The notes beneath the pieces are model-generated. The model saw only the letters and a program-made list of their open reading frames with translations. It was not told the DNA's origin and ran no database searches. From contig NC_092574.1 in the NCBI RefSeq assembly GCF_037975245.1, forward strand, positions 20,146,213 through 20,210,212: a DNA stretch of 64,000 nt, given 5' to 3'. Shown in pieces: positions 59,401-64,000 of the stretch. The stretch's first letter is position 1; each line of letters starts with the position of its first letter. The DNA is from Apostichopus japonicus. Taxonomy: Eukaryota; Echinodermata; Holothuroidea; Aspidochirotida; Stichopodidae. The position numbers and the translations under genes were made by a program.

Positions 59401-61404
59401 GTTTGTCATTTTGAGTAAGTGGGAGGATTATAAATGGACAGTTTTAAACTGTGAATCGGATAAAACTAAAGGCAGTATAGTCTCCATTTGTCGAAGCATA
59501 CTAGTTATGTAGACATACTTCTTTCTCTGTGACAAAGGGCAATTGAATACAAAGTACATTTCAAGAGATATAGTCTGAGGGAAAGTGTGAGGGTTGATAT
59601 AAACATGCATTCACACAGGTGTGTTTTACAGGCAGACTGAGGACCCCATTGTTTTTTCGAGTCCACGTACCTTCACATTAACAACACCCATGAACAATGG
59701 AATTCTTCTGAGGACATAGTGATGCTTTTGAAATGATGTCTGAGGACTTTGAATTTCTTTGTACAAGTCCTCCGACAGATTACATAGCAAGTACACACAC
59801 GCATGGATACAGGAACCACTTCTTGAAATTGAATAAAAAATGGTCAATTAAATAAACAGTTGATCAGGCACGTACACATTCAAAGCACAATTGCTTGTAC
59901 TCGTGTTTTACAACTGTAGCTCATACCACAGGTCTGCAGATGAAATCTCGAACTACGTTATCATAAAACCTTTCTACTTGGCCGGTAATTTAGCACAGTA
60001 TGTGGTCTAACAAGTAATATATTCTCTTTCTACCTTGTGTGTCGATTCTGAAAACAACATGAAGTCTGTTTGATTGCAGCTTGCTGACAGTTACCACTCG
60101 CTAATAAACATTCATGCACCATTAGTCAGACTGTGGTGATGTGCTAATGAATATGCATGAGTTTATAATTAAAGCAATGTGGTGCTCACCTATAGTTCTA
60201 GTAGATAACAGTTATGTCATTGATTTACTTTGCTCCTCGCTTACCTTTCTCCCCACAACCATAGCACTCTCGTTGTACTGTGCCTAGAATGAACCGGTAC
60301 GTAGTTGTTCTAGATTTGTGTTATAATTATTTCAGGTCTCTAAGCAATTCAGGTGCTGTACTGTCTTATGGTGAAAACTTGTTCAGTTTTTAAACAAGTT
60401 TATAATATTTATGATCTTTTTGGCTGTTGTCTGTGATTTCAGATAACATTGTTCAGTTATGCTATATATAACAGATATATGTTGTATAGTGACCAAAATC
60501 ATTACACCTACTAGGATAATCTGAGGTTATTGTATGATTTTCAATGCTACGTAGGCTGTTTTTGTTCTCTGTTGGTGTTATTCTGGCCATTGGCATTGTT
60601 CAGTAGTCTCCCTTACCATAGAATAATAGAAAAATAAGGGAGTAGGGTGGGAGGGGGGGTGTGGGGGAAGGAAGGGAGTGGAACAATGGTTAGGAAGCAT
60701 CTCCTCAATTGTGAAAGATTAACTATGTGATTAGAAGTAAATTTAACTATAAGTATGTCCAAAAACTTATTGTTTTGTTTACAAGATGAGGTAGAAGTAA
60801 ATAACATCTTGGTTTATAGTGATGTAGACTTTCACCATATTTCTAAAGTTGTCTGAAATGTCAATCAGACCTTGAAGCCAAATCTGTTGCAACGAATAGT
60901 GGAAGTTGTAAGTACAGTATGTGCTACCCTCAAACCATGTGACTTTGCTAGGTGCACAGGAGTCCTCTGTTTTTAGAATTATATTTGAAAATAATTTTAT
61001 AAGAAATTACTTCATGCAGAGAATAGGCTACTTGGCTGGTCATCTTCAATTAATAAGTTTTCATTTCCGTTCTTGGTCATTTTCATCTTAGTGCAGAGTA
61101 CTCTCCCTCTACATTTAATAATTCTTTATCGAAACAAATAACTCATCAAATTTTTACTAGCTGTTTCCTCATGATATTGATAAACATTTTAAATGTTATA
61201 ATAATAATAATTTGCCAGCTTAAGTTTATTATTTATGTATTATAGACACTATTTTCTTTTAAGCTATAAAGTATTATCAGTATGCACAACATGTAACCTT
61301 GAATATCACAGAGTGTAGATAGTAATGTTGTTAGTACTCTTAATAGCAAATTAAGAATACTTCTTACAGATGTCATGGCTCTGATTCCTTTCATATTAAC
61401 TAAG
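56496..61404. other. No recognisable gene
   Basis: Open frames at 57014-57469 and, on the minus strand, 58424-58825 lack known motifs, and the second contains low-complexity proline runs. G runs occur at about 56607-56617, 57978-57987, 58503-58513 and 58598-58608. A TA-rich microsatellite lies at 58114-58155. Part of this could be RAB33 3' UTR. Confidence 0.5.
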
Positions 61405-61548
61405 TTAAAGTTGAAGGTTTGCAATCTTATTTGAGGCCCAGCCTCCCCCCCCCCCTTCCCCATGCAACTTTACAGCCTAACCCCTGGTCATTGGTAACTT
61501 GTCACACCCACACACCAAAGTGTGCACAATTCAAACAACTCCTGGGGT
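61405..61548 (-). mobile_element. SINE 3' fragment
   Basis: The reverse strand matches the 3' half of the SINE at 34182-34561: CCCCAGGAGTT, then CACTTTGGTGTGTGGGTGTG, ACAAGTTACCAATGACC, and finally AAACCTTCAAC. An inserted C/G run interrupts the middle. Confidence 0.85.
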
Positions 61549-64000
61549 CCTAATTTTTTCTTGCAAAATTATAGTAAAAATCAGTACTTTCCGCATAACA
61601 GCTCTAAAAGAACAAAATCAAAATTATATATATTTACCATTTACGTTAATGTCAATGAATGTTTTTTTTATTTTCATCAATGTTTGTCTCAAACTTCAAG
61701 TGAACAGAATACTTGATCATGATTTGACATTTAAAAGCAGTACTTTGTAAATTCAAGTTAATTGGAAGCATCTATGTAATAGTTAGCATTATAATAAGTT
61801 ATATTGAACCTTGAAATTTATTGTTAACAAATTGTTCCCTTTGATAAAAGTGAGGTCTTCTTTGTGATTATTTTGCTTTGAACATCATACAAGGAAAGGT
61901 GCTGGAATACTGAAAACATGCACCAGATGTAAGTATAAAATGATATATGTATTTTTGTTTATTAACAGCCCATCATGTAGTTATATTTTGGACTGCTCAA
62001 GTATATTACATTTTCCCTTTCCACATCCCCTCCCACCACCCCCCCCCCCCCCTCCTTGTTTCTTGGTGCTACTTCCAGGTTTCATATTGAACAGAATAAA
62101 ACATGTTTTATGTCAAGTAACTGCTAGCCATGAAGTTTATTCATTAAATAAGAATGTATTGAATCGTTTTGGTTTATTACAAATACTAACGTGTACAAAC
62201 TCTGCTGGCCTTGGTGCTTAGCAAGGAGAATAGCAGAGGTTTTTAACTATACTATTCAGTAAGAATGTGTATAGGTTGTTCTCAAAATATGTCAGCTTTG
62301 CCTTCCTTCTTTTGAAATTATCATATCTCTACTTAGCATGCATAAATTGCACACTAAGGGCATCAAAACTGTCACAAATTAGACACCCTAAGTTATGGAA
62401 TGCCCATGTCCACAATATTGATTCTGGAAAAGTCAACGCTTGATGTGTTCTACAGCATGTGATTTTCAAATTTACAACAACTTCTATTGTCAACAGTAAA
62501 CTTGGCTAGTATGGTGAATACATGGTAATAAAAGATAATGGAATGTCTAAGCAAAGTTTGTAACTGCTTTAGTGCATCGTTTTTGTTCTAGGTCAGGTGT
62601 CTGACGTACAATTGAAATCCTATCAGTAACCTATCCACATTTATGCATACAGTTTCAGAGTGTCTTTATTTCACAATTCCATAACTTCCTCCTAATAGCT
62701 ACTACATATTTATATATTAATCCTTACAATACTGAACCATTTAATCCCAAACTTAGCAACCCTTCCTGAATGAATTGAACTTTGTAACCCTTAAGGATAT
62801 TGGCATTGCAACAGCCACATTCTTTCCTTATCTAAACTGCTGTATATGCATCCACATGGCACTTATCTGAATTTAATGGGATCATTGAGTGTTTATAGTC
62901 CCCACATAACCTTTCAGTTTCATGCAGTGTAAACAGCTGCTGTCAATCATGAAATTAATGTAGTACACAATGAGTAAGAAAAATGGAAGGGATAATGAAA
63001 CTAATCTCCATTGAACAAATACTATTATAACTTAAGCAATCATATTGTAAATTAATGAACAAAGATCCATTGTTTCCAGACGTTTAAGACCTTGAATGAT
63101 GTCATTCCATGCAAATTTTACACCGGTAGACTTTCAAATGGCTTCCATGAAACACTTGGTTGATTAGGAACCATTGGGTTTTAACCCTCACTGCCTTTCC
63201 CTTCTACTTTTGACTTTTTCTCTTGTTAACAATATAAGTTTACTTAATAACCAATGGTAGGTGGGTGAGGTCATCATTAATGGTGTTGTTTTATCTCCTG
63301 GAGAATTTCAGGGACGGGACAGGATGTATGTTCATGAGAAAGCAGGAGCTATAAATAGAGTGATGTCAACACCACTGTTAACAGCCTTGCTACAGCTACC
63401 ATTGAGTAAGCTGTACTTTAGATGCATGTCCTGTTTGTCACGTTGGTGTTGAAAGTTTTTCTATAAGTTTATGACACATACATGGTGGTGGTTTCCTGAT
63501 ATAAGTTAATTCAGTTATATGATTTTATTGTTCAATATTTAAAACAGTTTGCTATAAAGTTCAAACACTTAAAAAAGAGGGAAACTTTAACATTAAAATG
63601 TTAACTTAATTTAAAGCTTAACATGATATGTATGCATGTTTTCAATGGTATTGTCCTTCAGTTTGGTTGCTAACTTTTTTCTTTGCTTTACCAGTCATTT
63701 CATTCCAGTTCCACCTTTTTTGTGTGTAAATGCTACCTTTTTGAAAATTGTCTTCCAAATGCACAGTTTTGAAGAAAGTGAAGAATTGTCTTGCATTATC
63801 TGTTTTTTATGCAACTATGGATGAATTTATTTTATGAAAGCATATACAACTCAATATATTAATATTTTATATAATATCCTTACAAGTATCACTGCTCTTA
63901 AGAAGAAAAAAAATGTATGTGGTTTTAAGTGCAATATTGTTATCAAGGGATGGTTAATGTGTTATACTGGTGTCCAAACAGAAAAGGACAAACTGCAAAT
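61549..64000. other. No recognisable gene
   Basis: AT-rich sequence with a C run at about 62038-62052. No frame with conserved motifs, no TIR pair and no tandem array was seen. Confidence 0.5.

Noticed and set aside
63261-63452. 63-codon frame GEVIINGVVLSPGEF
   Set aside because: Non-ATG start, no recognised motif and no splice-site support.

Overview
This is eukaryotic DNA: AT-rich and intron-rich, with long introns full of transposon remnants, microsatellites and many G/C homopolymer runs. There are no operons, ribosome binding sites or other prokaryotic features. Gene content (a syntaxin-binding protein 4 orthologue and a RAB33 orthologue), together with LINE tails, tRNA-type SINEs, a TTAA-flanked THAP/P2X7-like transposon and hAT-type MITEs, points to an invertebrate animal. 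My best guess is a marine deuterostome such as an echinoderm, but no single feature proves the clade.

Layout. 1-8200 holds no recognisable gene: a direct repeat near the left edge, a long (TA)n tract, and a 287-bp hAT-type MITE with a perfect 8-bp target duplication (6497-6783). A possible 5' UTR exon with a good donor lies just before 8206. At 9372-12052 sits a 2.68-kb non-coding element with 18-bp perfect terminal inverted repeats, a TATT target duplication, eight copies of a 14-bp subterminal motif and four tandem ~250-bp units. 12973-40766 is the complete coding region of an STXBP4/Synip-type gene on the + strand: 22 exons whose phases all agree, 2706 nt, 901 residues. It encodes PDZ1, PDZ2, a proline/serine-rich linker, an EF-hand-like loop, coiled coil and a C-terminal WW domain. 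Its introns carry a 6.2-kb Kolobok-like element with a decayed P2X7-like gene and a THAP remnant, a perfect 112-bp palindrome with hammerhead-like sequence, a foldback repeat family, two LINE 3' ends, nested hAT MITEs and a SINE. After its 3' UTR, 43300-44520 looks like the promoter and 5' UTR zone of the next gene.

45040-54144 is a two-exon RAB33-type small GTPase (249 residues) with an 8.4-kb intron. About 370 bp past its stop codon begins a ~2-kb minisatellite of about thirty 65-bp units. 56500-64000 shows no convincing gene, only SINE fragments and simple repeats.

Both host genes act in membrane traffic by family knowledge: STXBP4 at syntaxin-4-dependent vesicle fusion, RAB33 at the Golgi and in autophagy. 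Nothing in the sequence shows that they are functionally coupled. The most unusual items are the 2.68-kb element with its subterminal motif array, the perfect palindrome with hammerhead-like cores, the two-PDZ plus EF-hand architecture of STXBP4 with a tandemly duplicated 81-nt exon, and the atypical C-terminus of the RAB33 protein.
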